A DNA stretch of 64,000 bases, from contig NC_092199.1 of NCBI RefSeq assembly GCF_043641665.1, positions 19,968,860-20,032,859 on the forward strand, read 5' to 3'. The translations under genes were made by a program, and so were the position numbers. Within the stretch, counting starts at the first letter, position 1. Each line of letters begins with the position of its first letter. The DNA comes from Enoplosus armatus. Lineage: Eukaryota > Chordata > Actinopteri > Centrarchiformes > Enoplosidae. Shown here in pieces: positions 1 to 12,955 of the stretch. The notes under the pieces were generated by a model. It worked only from the letters and a program-made list of their open reading frames with translations, was not told where the DNA came from and did not search any database.

Positions 1-1070
1 TGTTCCTCCTTGATGTTTTCCACATTTCTTAGTACTTATTTGTATTTCCTTGCGCAGAGAATGTTATTTACATTTCTGGGACGTCGTGCGCATTTCAGAA
101 AAAATCTGAAAGCGTTGTTTTGAAAAGGCCGGTTGTCTTTAAGAAGAGGTGTATCCACGTATGTATATATCATGGACCGAAGTGAACAAGGGAGCCCTGT
201 TGGAGACCTCCGCCTCCCCCAGTGTTCAGGCCTAACCCCCCCCCGCAGCGCCCCTACCTCTGCGCTGTTAGTCTTCTGGTGCTCAACATGTTACTCACTC
301 TCTCTATATCATTCCCTGGCAGCGCATCTAGCGTTTTTCTGAGACTTGAGGCTTTTCTTTTTTTCTTTTTTTTTTCTGTTTGCCCCCTTGAGCTTCCAGT
401 AAACATGTTGCGTAAAGAAGACGGCGGGCTGCAGCCAGCCGGTTTACACTACCTCTGCAGGAGGACGGGAGCGCCGTTTATTGAGATGAACAGCAGCTGT
501 ATTTGGGTCCGCCCTTTTTTTATTTTCTTCAGAAGCGGCGAAGTGTGTTTTGAGTTTGAGCTCATACTTGTGTGTGTGCGTGGGCGTACCTGTGTGTGTG
601 TGTGTGTGTGTGTTTGTACCTAACTCCCCCTGCTTTAACGGGCCTGTACAGCTCCGGTCAGCCACCTACAAAAGCTCTGTGACAGGACCAGGCTGTTGCG
701 TCCCCCTCGCCTGCAGCATTAACCCCTCACCTTTTTAAAGCTTTACGTCCCCTCACACAACACTCCCGGCAACTGTTTCAACCTCTGTCCCGTCATATTT
801 GGAAACTATGCCCCCCCCCCCGTAACTTCCAAATCAGCCACTTAAAAAGCGGAAGTGTGCACAGCTTGCGGATTTCCTGTAATTCTGCCACCTCAATCTC
901 CCGGTGACATCAGATTGACTTAAAGACTACATGGAAACACATAGAGACGTGCAAATCCACACACGAGCCACTCAGAGTGTGTGTGTGGATTGCAGAGAGG
1001 GAAGGGGTTAAACATGAGCAGGTGGGAGGAAATGGCATTTAGGACAGCACTGTGCACGAAGCTGTGTGTG

Positions 1071-1117
<47 letters not shown>

Positions 1118-1258
1118 GTTTGTGTGTGTGTGTGTGTGTGTTTGTGTGTATTGCCAGGTCATTGAGTTGCACAGAAAGGGCCTGGTGCTGTGATTGAAAC
1201 CAGGGTCTGTTCCTGCCTGTCACATGTTTGGATACAAAAAGAGAATCTTATACCTCTG

Positions 1259-1308
<50 letters not shown>

Positions 1309-2164
1309 AACCTTTACCACCTCCCTCCCCTGGCTCCGTTAGATAGCCACTCTTAGCCCCTCCAATCAAAGCTGCGTTCGCTATCAGCCCGGCCAAACGG
1401 GATGCAAAGTGGCGGTGTCGCACCCCACGCAGCAAGTGTCGCGCAAGGTGTCCGTGACAGACCGACAGGGCCGTGTGTGAACAGCGCTGGTCACATAGGG
1501 AACATACATTGTGTGCAACGTGCATTCAGGCTGTTCATAAACACAACACGGGTCCCCCCCCGCCCCCCCCGTGTTTCTCCCACTCTCTGTGCACTGTGCA
1601 TGTATTAGTTGGTCATGTATGTATGTATGTATTAACATGATTAAGCACATTTATTTGGTCAAATGCACCATGTAAGCCCACCGAACCAGCAAGAAGACAA
1701 GATGTGTAGGACCTAGGACTTGGCTCTCACGTTCATGGTTTTGGGCCACCGAGAAAGTCTCAAATAATCACCAAAGTCATTGTGGAGATCTGGAAACACA
1801 GTGACAAGAAGACAAAAGAAGTCAGACTGGCTTTCAGGTTCAACTTTGACCCACTGTACTCAGTTTTCCACGTTAAATGAGGGATCATTGGTGACATTTT
1901 GGATAGTTTCAGCCAAATAAAGTGTCTTAGATAATCTGGATAAACCCCTTGGCTTGTTTACAACCTGCCTGATCATCGGACTTGTTTTTTTTGGTGACGT
2001 CACTGGGTTCCCAGATCTCAGCAGTGAATTTAGTAAGCACAACGCCGTCACAATCAGCAGGGATGACGGCCAAACGACTAAAAAGACAAGACCCAAATTG
2101 TTCAACAGACTGGATTTATCATTTAAAAGCTCTGTCCCCCGTCCCCTTTGTGCTCTTCTTGCAG
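1..2164 (+). other. MYOCD: MYOCD intron (5' end outside window)
   Basis: This stretch lies upstream of the first recognisable MYOCD exon. I found no exon resembling the N-terminal RPEL or upstream myocardin segments, so those must lie left of the window. It holds (TG)n/(CA)n tracts near 570-614, 1065-1145 and 1258-1308. The long open frames here come from these dinucleotide runs and are not genes. Confidence 0.7.
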
Positions 2165-5100
2165 TGAACCATGGTAAGTTTCCCAAGCAGGAGGACTCTT
2201 ATGCGTTTGAGGAGGACAGCAGCAGTGAGAGTCTGTCTCCAGAGCAGCACCACAGCGATGAGTCGCAGGGCTCGGCCTGCCCTTCATCCGAGGCTGTGGG
2301 CAGTGCGCCCTCCTCCTCCTCCTCACCTGCCCTCACCAGCCCACGACAGGTAAAAGACTCTCTCTCTCTCTCTCTCGAGGTGAAAGAGACCTTTTTTCCT
2401 CTCCCCCTGAATTCCTCCCCTCTCCGCTCTGTTTCCTTTCCTTCTGACTGCTTTGCTTCTGCTGCCCTCCTGTGGCAACAGGGTGAACTGCGCCTCAGCC
2501 TCCCCTGCCTGTCACTGACCGTTGGGGCTGAGTTGAACTCGGCAGGTGTCACGTTCCTGCCGCCACAGCTGCCTGTACTTCCCGACCGACTCACTCCAAC
2601 GGTGGGCCATTAGCAACGGTCGCTAGATTGAAGTCCAAGCCAGGACAGGATTGTTTATAATCTGTTGGACTGAAATGTTCCAACTGAATCATCAGCGCTC
2701 ACTGTCTCGTGTCAGTTGGAAATTCCTGTTCAGAGCTTTTTGGAATACTTCTGCAGATGGAACATCAATACATGTGCACTGGGTATAATTATTCCATGTG
2801 GATTACAAACCGACTGTCTTCAACTGTGTAACCCTGAACATCTATTCAGACTAAAATCATAAAAAATGAGGCGACAATAACAAATGACAGGCCACATACT
2901 TTTATTATAAAGAGTAGCATGATCTAATTGTGTAGTAATGTTTGTCACAAGGCGTTTGTCAGTGGGAGGGGATCATAAAAGCAGCTTGATGGATAAACCT
3001 GTTTGAGTGAAACACTCAAACACAGCAGTGTACCGAATGAAGCACGAGTAATAAAACATGTATTCTTAATGTGCAAAACGTTTGATCAGGGCTGCAACTG
3101 CTGATTATTGTCGTTAGCGGGTAATCCACGAGTCATTCAAAATAAAGTGAAACTACAACACAAGTACTATCAGCAAAATGCATAAAAGTAGAAATGTACA
3201 GCTAGAATGCCCCCTGAAACTGGCGAGCACTTTAATGTTGCAGCTGGCTGCAGTGGAGCAAATTCTGCGCTTTTATATACTGTTGGGAGGTTTCATTTAC
3301 TTTATTTAAAAAATGCATTGTATTTTATATACTTATTATAGGTTTTTACAATCTTGATCTGCAAAATAACTCGTGTCTAAAGCAGTTAGGTCGATGTAGT
3401 GGAGTGAAACGTGCAATAAATGTAGCGTAGAAAGTAAAAGGTAGTGTCAAATTTTAAAATACTCCAGTACAGTAGGACTACCTCGGAGTAGGTAAATGTA
3501 GTTAGTTACTTTCCACCACTGCCCCACATCTGGAGTGTCCAATATTTTTGGTTTATGACCAAATAATTCCAAAACGAAAGACATTCCCATCATCCTTGTT
3601 CAGTGTTTTGCTAATTAGTAAACGTTAGCATTCCAACACGCTACACCAAGATAGCGAAAATGGTAAACATTTACTCGTCGAAACATCCCAGTTACAGAGA
3701 GCATGTTAGCGTCGCTGTGGCCAAGCGAAGCCTCACAAAGCTGCTAGCATGGCCGAAGTCTGTCTTTTCAATTTAAATTAGATTTACTGTTTTATAGGTT
3801 GCAAAGAAAGAGAAAAAAAGACTGAATGGACATAGAGATGATTTTATACAGAGTGTTGTTTTTTATTTGTGAACAGGGAGGTGCAGCCCGAGAGCCACCG
3901 GATCAAAGCCAGGATGAAGGACTCTCTGGTGCCAACAACAGCCAGGCTACTCCCCCAATACCTGTTCCTGCTATTGTCAAGGTCAGCAACATTTAAAGAC
4001 CGTACTTCCATCTTCCCTTTTTTTACTTTTTGAATTACTGTCCTTGACTTTACACCACATTTTGCAAATGCCTAGTTAAGACTGTCGGCACGCCCGCTCA
4101 TACTGTCTTTCTCTGCGCAGTCCAAAACGTCAGACAAGAACCGACACAAGAAGCCCAAAGATGTGAAGCCAAAGGTGAAGAAGCTCAAGTACCACCAGTA
4201 CATTCCTCCGGACCAGAAGGCGGAGAAGTCCCCTCCGCCCATGGACTCGGCCTACGCCCGGCTCCTCCAGCAGCAGCAGCTCTTCCTGCAGCTGCAGATC
4301 CTCAGCCAGCAGAAACACGCTCACGCACATCCGCAGTCGCAGCAGCAGCCGCAGTCGCAGCAGCAGCAGCAGCAGCACGCGCATGCCCCACAGACTCAGG
4401 CCCAGGCCCAGGCCCAGCAGCGGCAGCCGGCCTTCAGCTACCAGCCTCACCCATCGAGCCACGCCCCGAAGTGAGTCATGATCCACACTCTTATCAGAAA
4501 GTTAGAAACCTGCTGGTATTAGTAAGTTATTAATAAAGGAACAAACCAAAATTGACTGCAAAGGCTGGGCAGCTAGGTAGCTTGCTGAAAAAGGCTTGCT
4601 CTCTGTTCGCCCCGTTTGGGATATCGGTGTTCGTTACCCTGCGACTCGTCACATAGACTGACCTCGCAGGTGTTTACTGTCTTTCCCGGATGTGAAACCA
4701 ATGTGTGGGGAAAAAGGTCTGCTGAGGTACTTAAAAACCCTCCACTGCTGCAATTTGCATCAACAATACTCGCCCCTCTCATAACTCTGGATCTGAAATC
4801 TGACCACCCCGGGGCGTGATGCACGCATTTTCGATTCGAGGTGACTTACACTTGCGAAGGATAACGTTATCTCCGTTTGTCAGGTGAACAAACTTCCATA
4901 ACTCCACTTAGGAATCTTTAAAAAAGACACTCCTTTTGACTTCAGAGCTTGCCTGGGAACCACCCCGTTTCCTTCAGTATCACAGTGATCCAGCACTAGT
5001 TGTCTGTTCATCCATGGGTACACTGCAAACATTTGATGGTGCCAGTTCGCCAAAATGTAACTTGTTCTTATCAATTGCTTACAACTGATCTATAAAGCAT

Positions 5101-8100
5101 TGGTAGAAGATTTAGTGACCATTAATAAAGCCATTATTTACGACATATAATCCATTTATAAAGGGTATCTTACTGTGTGACTAATCCACTTCAATTCTCC
5201 CATTCTAGAGGAGCCAGTGAGCAGCTCTCAGCCTGCAGCTCCAGTGGTCCATCCAGCCAAACCAACAGTAACTCCTCCTCCCCGGTCAAGACCACATATC
5301 ACAACCAAAGCCACATCTCACCGGTCAAACCTGGGCCCCTGCCAGCTAATCTGGATGACCTAAAGGTAGGTTTTTTGAAAAAGCTACACTGTGCTGGAGA
5401 TACTACCTTACATGACTTAGATGTTGAAATCTCTTTTGTTTTGTGTTGTAAGGTATCGGAGCTCAGGCAGCACCTGCGTATTCGCGGCATGCCCGTCTCC
5501 GGCACCAAGACGGCCCTCATCGAGCGACTCCGACCCTTCAAGGACTCCAACGCCGGCTCCTCGCCCTCGGGCTCCTCTGACATCACCACCGTGACCTTCC
5601 CCGTCACGCCCACGGGGTCCCTGTCCTCCTACCAGTCCCCATCCTCCTCCAGCGCCCTGTCCCAGGGAGGCTATTACCCTTACCCCAGCACCTCCTCCAC
5701 CCCTCCCATATCTCCGGCCTCCTCGGAGCTGTCCCTCAGCGGCTCGCTCCCCGACAGCTTCAGTGACGTGCCCATGTCCTCGCCCACCCAGTTTGCCCTG
5801 CAGCCGTCTCCGGCCCGGCTCGGCATGGAGGATGGCCTGGGAGGAGGCGGCCTGGGCGGGGGAGCACCGAGAGCGGGGGAGGGCGGAGGCATGGATGGCG
5901 TGGAAGCTGAAAAAGACAAGATGCTGGTGGAGAAGCAGAAGGTGATTGAGGAGCTGACGTGGAAGCTGCACCAGGAGCAGAGACAGGTGGGTAACCATCA
6001 GTCCATCAGCGATATCCCCTTTTGTCAAAGATTCCAGTCATCATAAAACTAGAAAATGAAAAGTACTGATTGACATATTCACCTTTGCCACCATGCTGGT
6101 TAGGTTGAAGAGCTGAAGATGCAGCTGCATAAGAGGAAACGCTGCTATGGAGCAACACAGGACGCCGTCCCTCCATCTCACCACCTCATGCACCACCAGC
6201 AGACTCCAGCCATGATGGGCCAGCACTTCTTCGGGGTGACTATCAAGCAGGAGCCCATGTCTTTGTCCTCCAGCTGTCCTCTGTCCTCTCCCAAACAGCT
6301 GAAGAGCTCCCCCGGCAGCTGCATGGAGGACATGGGACACTGCAACACCCCCCTCCCCAATATGGGCGGCCCCAGTGGACCACAGTGCATGGACACAACC
6401 CCTTCCTCTGGGAGCCCCCCTACAATGCCTGCTTTCCTCAGTCCGCAGTGCTCACCGCACGACTCCCCCACTGGAAAGCCTTCCAGTAGCCCCCAGCCCT
6501 CGTCTCCTAATAACCCCTACTTGCTTTCACCGCCGATGGGAAGAGACGGCTGCAGTCACCCCCACTCCCAGGGGAACAACAGAGTACGCAACATGCAGGT
6601 ACGACGTGTCTATGGGCTTACATGTTGTGTGGAGAAGTCAGCCACTTTATCTAAAATACTAATACCAAGTGCCTCCATGTATATGATCTCTTTTTTTTTT
6701 ATGTGTGATGTTTTCTGACATTTGACTTTGGGCCAACCGCAGATGCAGCATAAGAATGGCGGCCAGGTGACCTGTCCTTATCCCCCTGACCAAAGAGGCC
6801 TTCAGGGAGCCTTCCCCAACTCGACCGACTGCGGCCACGGCGGCTCGGCCAAGGCCGATAGCCAGAGTATGCAGCCAAAGGTGAACACCGCGCCGCCATT
6901 TCAGAGCGCTTGCAGTGCTGTCATGTACTTCATCTGAATCGCCTCACGTTCACGTAACCGTTTTTTTTCTCCTTTCCATTCATTTGTGTTCTGTCTCTGA
7001 CGCTGATGTAATTGTCTTTTGTCGTGAGGTTCAATGTCACTCTCGTTCATCTGTTTTCGCCACATATTCCTTCACATTGTTGGTGACTTTTCCTTTACAA
7101 GAACACAACGCCAACCCTTTTTTTTTTTTTTTTTTAAAGTGTTTCATGTCATGAGATCATTGGATCACAAGGGCCTGATTTTATAGTTCTTTTTGCTTTT
7201 TAAAAAAAAACAAATAAAAATCTGGTAAGCTCCCCTATTCTAATTGGTGGGCTAATGTCACTTTTTACCTATTTCTCATATAGATGTCAGTATTGCCCTC
7301 TCCTCGGCATGTTGGCCAAAAGTGCCAGGTCTCTCCCCCCGCCTTCAGTAGCTCAGATTCAGATGCATCTGACTTAAGACAGCCCCCATGCTATGAGGAT
7401 GCAGTCAAGCAGGTAAACTCAAAGATTCATTAGATATTGGCTGGCCAGAGGTTTAATTTTATCTATTGGCGTTGCTCTAATGACACTTTTTCCTCCTGTC
7501 CATCGCCTGTACTGCACCTCTTTCACTCATCCGTTCGCTTTGTTCACTGCACGAACCTTCCACCCTTTACCACGTCTAAAGCAGACTGGTGTTTTTAGTT
7601 GTACTAACGTTTCGAAGGCAGATGTAACTCTTACTAGTTGAGCTAAACGATCAGATGAATAAAATATATATCAGAATCAGAAACTGTTTATTGCCAAGTA
7701 ACATACATTACAAGGAATTTGCTGTGGTCTGAAGGTGCTATTGTTTTGATAACAAATAAGTAGAATATAAAAGCTAGAATAAGAATAAAAATAAAAATAA
7801 GATATATACATAAGATATACATATACAAATATATACATATATATGTGTATATATATATATATATATATGATAAATAATTTAAGGAATCCTTGTCAAAATT
7901 GTTATGAGTTTATTTAAAAACAATATTGACCAATATATTGTTATTGTTACAACTGTCAAATACCGTACAAATCCAGTGTCGGTCAGACTGTAATAGCTAC
8001 CTGGGGACGACCTCCTTTCTGCCAAGGCACGTAAAACATGAACGGAAACTACTTTTTTGACCTTGACATTGACGATGTTGAGACGCAGCAAGCTAGCCAA

Positions 8101-9180
8101 GACGCTATAGCAGTAATAACCAAGGCTAAAAAAAAAAGAGAAAAAAAAGACAGTGCCAGTCCCATGAAAACTGTCCACAGCCAGGTGCTAAGACCGCTAG
8201 GATCCGTCTTTTTGTAGACTGCTTGAGAGCTTGCATAATGTCATGTAAAATCCCTTTAATATAACTGGATTGTATTTTGAATTGTTTTAAACATCGTTCA
8301 ATTGATTTAAAACAATCCCTTTTTTCATTACTGTTACAGCAACTGACCAGAAGTCAGCAGATGGATGAACTTTTGGATGTGCTCATAGAGAGTGGAGGTA
8401 AGGTGAAACGCCATACGCAATATTAGCATAGCTGGCGCTGCGCGTGCATAATGTGAGGTGGTTTCAAATCTCATGGGTTTGAAATCACAGTCTCGCCCCA
8501 CACAGTGGCATCAGATCCCAGTACCTGCTGTGACCCTCCCTCCCTCTCCTCTTTCTCTTCAAGAGATGCCAGCTAACGCCAGAGAAGAGAGGGAGAGGTC
8601 CTCTGTAACCAAAGTTGTGCCTCACATTACTGTGTCCCCAGGGCTTCCTGGCCTCCTCATCCCGAGGTTCCACAGACACTACGAACACCTATCCCCCGCC
8701 CAGCTCCCTTACGACCACTCGGCCGGCCACATCACCGAGAGCCACCTGGAGACTCTGCTGGGAAGTCCGATTGGCCGGGGAGGGGAGGTGGCCCTTCTTA
8801 AAATGGCCACCGAGGACGGCGGGCAGGAAGACGAAGGGAACAGAGACGGCGAAGGGTACGGCAGCCCCCACAACCACCATCGCCACCCTCACCATCCCCA
8901 ACCGGACAAACTTCTGACCAACAGGGATCTGATGGACACCCCTCTGTCGCCCATCGGCACCAAGGTGTGCGCCGTCCCCGAGGTGCAAGGCATGGTCAGC
9001 ATGACTTTCAGCGAGACGCCATGGGAGACGATGGAGTGGCTGGACCTGACGCCACCCAGCTCGGCCGCGGCCTTCAGCATCGCCCCGCCCAGCGGGCCCA
9101 ACATCTTCAGCGCCGAGTTCCTGGATGTCACAGACATTAACTTGAACTCTGCCATGGACCTTCACCTGGAGCACTGGTGA
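2165..9180 (+). CDS. MYOCD: Myocardin, SRF transcriptional coactivator (partial, 5' exons missing)
   Basis: Nuclear coactivator of serum response factor that drives cardiac and smooth-muscle genes. Coding exons: 2165-2349, 3877-3981, 4121-4470, 5209-5365, 5453-5986, 6104-6598, 6743-6880, 7284-7412, 8340-8397, 8564-9180 (stop TGA). These give 921 residues in frame. Visible in order: an acidic serine-rich segment (YAFEEDSSSES), a basic KKPKDVKPKVKKLKYHQYIP stretch, a Gln/His-rich tract (4270-4430), a SAP domain (VSELRQHLRIRGMPVSGTKT), a leucine-zipper region (KDKMLVEKQKVIEELTWKL), a conserved YEDAVKQ/QQMDELLDVLIESG block and the C-terminal activation domain ending MDLHLEHW. That ending and the adjacent ETMEWLDLTPP point to myocardin rather than MRTF-A/B. 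The visible part is already nearly as long as whole human myocardin, because of extra Gln/His, Gly and Ser/Pro runs. It converges with MAP2K4. Confidence 0.95.
2350..3876 (+). other. MYOCD intron with a dispersed-repeat fragment
   Basis: Intron between exons 2165-2349 and 3877-3981. It starts with a (CT)n run just after the donor. Around 3088-3130 a piece beginning GGGCTGCAACTGCTGATTAT resembles the end of the dispersed element seen at 63297-63541. No exon found. Confidence 0.6.
4268..4438 (+). repeat. MYOCD: CAG-rich coding repeat (poly-Gln/His) in MYOCD
   Basis: Imperfect CAG/CAC and CAGGCC repeats inside the exon at 4121-4470. They encode QQQQ runs, HAHAHP, and alternating AQ. The tract follows the conserved LFLQLQILSQQ segment, where mammalian myocardin has a shorter pure Gln run. 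It is in frame and probably length-variable. Confidence 0.85.
7665..7870. repeat. Degraded dispersed repeat followed by (TA)n
   Basis: Within the MYOCD intron 7413-8339. The sequence TCAGAATCAGAAACTGTTTA, followed by ACAAGGAATTTG, matches a retroelement tail I recognise as common in fish genomes. It runs into an A/T-rich stretch and a (TA)n microsatellite at about 7838-7868. The family name cannot be fixed from one copy. Confidence 0.55.
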
Positions 9181-11885
9181 AGGCTGCGGCACCACCAAAG
9201 TGCTGGCTAGCAACACGCTAGCCGCCATCAGCTGTCAAAACACAAGACACCAGCTCGCAAGTAGCTGTGCAGCTAGGACCATACCAAAGAACTATTGAAT
9301 TCTACCTTAACAGCTTCAGTCCAAGTGCCAGAACTCGTTGTAATGCAGTGAATGAGACCGTTAGCCAACCGTTGTCTCTGTTGTTATACCCAGAATGCAA
9401 AGACTAGGTGCTTTTTGACATGATCTTTGTCCTTTTTCGGACAACGACGCGCACACCCGCCAAATAAGTACGACAGTGGACACGCGAAGGGTTTTCTAGA
9501 TCGTGGAAACACATGATCACAGCGCTTCATACCAACACTTTATGCAATATCATCAGTGTTACGCCACCTAGACTTGAAGACACATTTTGACAATCATTGT
9601 ATATTTTTTCGAGAGTCTATGTTTGTATTACTGGAAAAAAAAACAACCAAAAAAAGGAATTACGAGGTGAATTGGATTGCTCAGAACGGCCATTTTGTAA
9701 ATATCTTAACTATCTGTACTGACAGAGACAAGTTGACGTCTGCATATGTAGTCAGTGGTGTGGGAGAAGACGCAAACCACAAGTGTATGATATAATCAGT
9801 TCCATCCATTGGTGTAAATATGACCCCAAATATCTCACTGCGCACCTCCTAGTTAAATGCACATTTGTCACAGTTTGCTTGAGCTTAGAATATGTGTGCA
9901 GCAACGGTTGTCATTCCTTTGAAGGACCTATTTTGTTTTTTGTTTGTTTGTTTTTTTACGCTATTTGGCATATGTATCCACAGAATGACATTACGGAGAG
10001 AAATGAATGTCTTTGAAAAACCTTTGGTCTTATCGGTTTTAATCGGCAAACAAACTGTGCCTTATTTCCAACAGCTTTTTTTATGACAGTTTTTTTTTTT
10101 TATACCGGGTTTCCCCTTTTTACAATTCATTACTCACTGCTATTCCCTGAACGCTGTTGGCAGACATCAATACAGAAAGCTCCAACATGAGCCAGTTTTC
10201 CTTTAGTTGCAAAATCAGACAAATGTTAATGAAAAACTACAACTTCATCTCTATTTTTTTTTTATACTAAGTATTTTTTTTGTCCATACAACTTTCACCC
10301 TTTTTTAAAAAAAATTTTTTTTTTTTATTCCCAGGCCAAATCACAGTTATTTATTTTGTGTTTTAATATTTATACTTTATCCTGTATTTATACTGACATT
10401 CCTTTCGAACAGATTGGGGCTCTTTTGATTTTACCAGAAAACTCCAGTGCTGCCAATTGACCGTGGACATTTCTTTGTAAAGCAATCCTCTTACAAATGT
10501 GATACAAACGCGAAGGAACCACTTTGAAAAGCCATGCTTTCTTAATCACTTTTTCTCTTTGAAGACTCATATGAAGTGGGAATGTCCATTATTAGCACTT
10601 GTGAATAGGAAAATGTAATATATTCAGATCTTTACTGTGAATACCGCACATTAACACAGCATAAACTTGTACCGGAGCCTGCCTACACACACACAGTGGT
10701 TACACTCAATGAACGAACTTCAGACTCAAAACTCCTCTGAAGGCTTTTAGTTTTGGTCAGTAATCGTCTGTTTCTCACCCGTGCAAAAACTTAAAGGAAG
10801 CAGCACGATTTTAAAACACTGATACCACTCTCATACCTATAGGCTAAATGTAAGGTTACAGCTAGCAGCATGTTAGCTTCACTTACGTAAAGATTGGAAA
10901 CGGTGGGGAAACAGCTAGCCCGCCTTTGTCCGAAAGTAACAAAGTCCGACCTACCGGTACCTCTAACTTAGCAGCTTCTCTTTAATAGAACACAATAAGT
11001 GCCTTTCGCCATTAGTTAGATGAATCTTAGCTAGCTCGTCTGTCACCAGCGCCGCTAATTCTCAGTAATTAACCCGTTATATCTTGTTTGTTTGACCCAG
11101 CACATAACCCCCTTGTTAAATCACTTGTTTTTTTACACTTTGGTGTTTATAATATGTCAATCAGTGAGCTTTATTGGTGCTGGTAGGCGGATCGTATTAC
11201 CCTGGGGCCGAGCCAGGCTACTTGTTCGCCTGTGCTAAGCTAAAGCTAACCGTGCTAACCGACAGGTACAAGAGTGGTATCGATCTTCTCATGTAACTCT
11301 CAGCAAGAAAGGCGAATAAGTCGACTCCCCAAAATGTCAAATATTGCTCGAGTGCATTGGCCAATGCATTTCCTGCATTTCCGGTTATGTCCTCTGTAAA
11401 CATGGGTCTCACTTTGTGTTCTGTTTAGACCAAATATTGCTTCTTCTTTTTTTTCCCTGTTACTTATGAAGTGTTGCACTTGTTAAATGGGTTGTATGGT
11501 TACATGTAGGCTATTGATGTCCACCTTGAATATGTGACAAAGCTGATATTCTTAACCTGCGATCTGTTGTAAGAATATCTACTGGCATTTCATTTTGAAA
11601 TCAGTTTTCCCTTTATCAAGAAAAAAAAAATCACATCTGACAGAAGCTTCCATGTTGCTTGGCCACTGACTTGCTTTACTATTGTAAAAAAAAACAAAAA
11701 AAAAAACAGTATTTGCCTGCATCCCTGTATACTACAGAAAGAAGAGCAATAAACTTATCACAGCAAATCATTTCTAGTTACTTTTTTTTTTATTCATGTC
11801 CGATTCACAAGAAGCACACAATACAGGTTTGTAATCTTTTCCATGGGAACTTTATTTGTAACCCTCAATAAAGATACAATATAAT
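9181..11885 (+). other. MYOCD: Presumed MYOCD 3' UTR with two polyadenylation signals
   Basis: No coding sequence follows the MYOCD stop. AATAAA signals on the + strand lie at 11748-11753 and 11867-11872, giving a 3' UTR of about 2.6-2.7 kb if either is used. The stretch is rich in T and A homopolymers and carries a repeat element at about 10815-11350. That the transcript reaches these signals is inferred. Confidence 0.55.
10815..11350. mobile_element. MITE-like element, family A copy 1 (in MYOCD 3' UTR)
   Basis: The left end carries GATACCACTCTCAT and the right end GAGTGGTATCGATCTTCTCA, which are inverted versions of each other. Inside are GGGGAAACAGCTAGCC, CCGTTATATCTTGTTTGTTT and GCTAAGCTAAAGCTAACC. 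The same end and internal motifs recur at 35027-35470 and 36228-36625. There is no open reading frame, so it is a non-autonomous inverted-repeat element. Confidence 0.7.
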
Positions 11886-12955
11886 ATTCATCGCCCTTAA
11901 TATTATTTTATAATCTAATATGAACATTCTAGTAAATTGCAATTTGTACAACATGTACCCTGGAGATTCATATTCCCCCAGTGGTAAGTTAGCTTCCTGG
12001 AAATGTATCCCACCAGATCTGGAGACTGTTTGCAGTGAAACAGCTCTGTCTGTCGCGTCAAATGAGACTGTGGGGTGGGGGGGGTTTACGGAAGGGAGAC
12101 ACATGTCTGGTCTACGCTGCATCTCCCCCCAACTTGGTTGTAATGTTTTATTCCCCTTTCCAATAAGCCACAGGTGTTCAACAAGTCTGTATTTAATGAG
12201 TGACCCCCCCACCCCCCCCCCGCCACATCCCTATGATGGTGGCCATTTTCCAACATGGCTGACATCTGTAGAGGCCTACATCATAGAATTTAAAATAAAA
12301 AAATATGTCGAATTACTCATAAAGGAGTACTACTCGGCCAGTGGTATAATGTCCTCTGTGGCTCTGGGGGAGCTTTGTCAAGTCTTACGAAATAACCCTG
12401 ATGATGTCATCAGGGTCAATGTTTTTGGATTTGGAGCTCCCCCCCGTAAGAAGGTCGACACGTCAGGAGATCTCGGCCTCTGCTGGATCAATTTTGACCA
12501 TTCCTTTTTTTTTTTTTTTAAAGCTGTCTCTTCCAAGACTCCCAATGTTATGAAAGTGACCCTCTACAGTGCCGCAATTCCTTTAATGTAATGAAACTCA
12601 ATGTAATAAAGCGTACAGTGTCGGGGGGGGGACAGCAATAAGAACCTGAACTGTGATAATGTCAATCAGTGTTGAAAACGGTCTAAAAATGTATTTTTTT
12701 CTCTCTCCACGTTGAGCTAAAAGAGTAACAATAATAGTAAAACTCCAACAGATAAACTGATCTTGTGCCATGTGACAAAGTCAACAGGTTGACTGAAGTT
12801 ACTTTATACTCTCGGCTTATTATCATATAGGCTGTGTTACATTAAATAACTTTACATTATTAGTATTCGCTAGCTTAATGGATAAGGCTGGCAATGTTCA
12901 ACGTTACATTAATGGGATTTCTGTTGATAAAAAGAGACAATCTGCACAATGCCAT
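11886..12955. other. Intergenic region between convergent MYOCD and MAP2K4
   Basis: About 1.1 kb separates the last MYOCD poly(A) signal from that of MAP2K4. A long + strand open frame here (11920-12591) runs through C and T homopolymers and looks like no protein I know. Around 12330-12480 the text resembles a dispersed fish repeat and contains the near-palindrome at 12396-12415. Confidence 0.5.

Noticed and set aside
222..623. Long + strand open frame at the left edge
   Set aside because: It ends in a valine/cysteine run made by a TG microsatellite and has no family similarity; it lies in a MYOCD intron.
2165..9180. MRTF-A or MRTF-B (MKL1/2) instead of myocardin
   Set aside because: The C-terminus MDLHLEHW, the ETMEWLDLTPP block and the linkage to MAP2K4 fit myocardin.
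11920..12591. 223-codon + strand open frame between MYOCD and MAP2K4
   Set aside because: It runs through C and T homopolymers and repeat-like sequence, starts at the end of the MYOCD 3' UTR, and looks like no protein.
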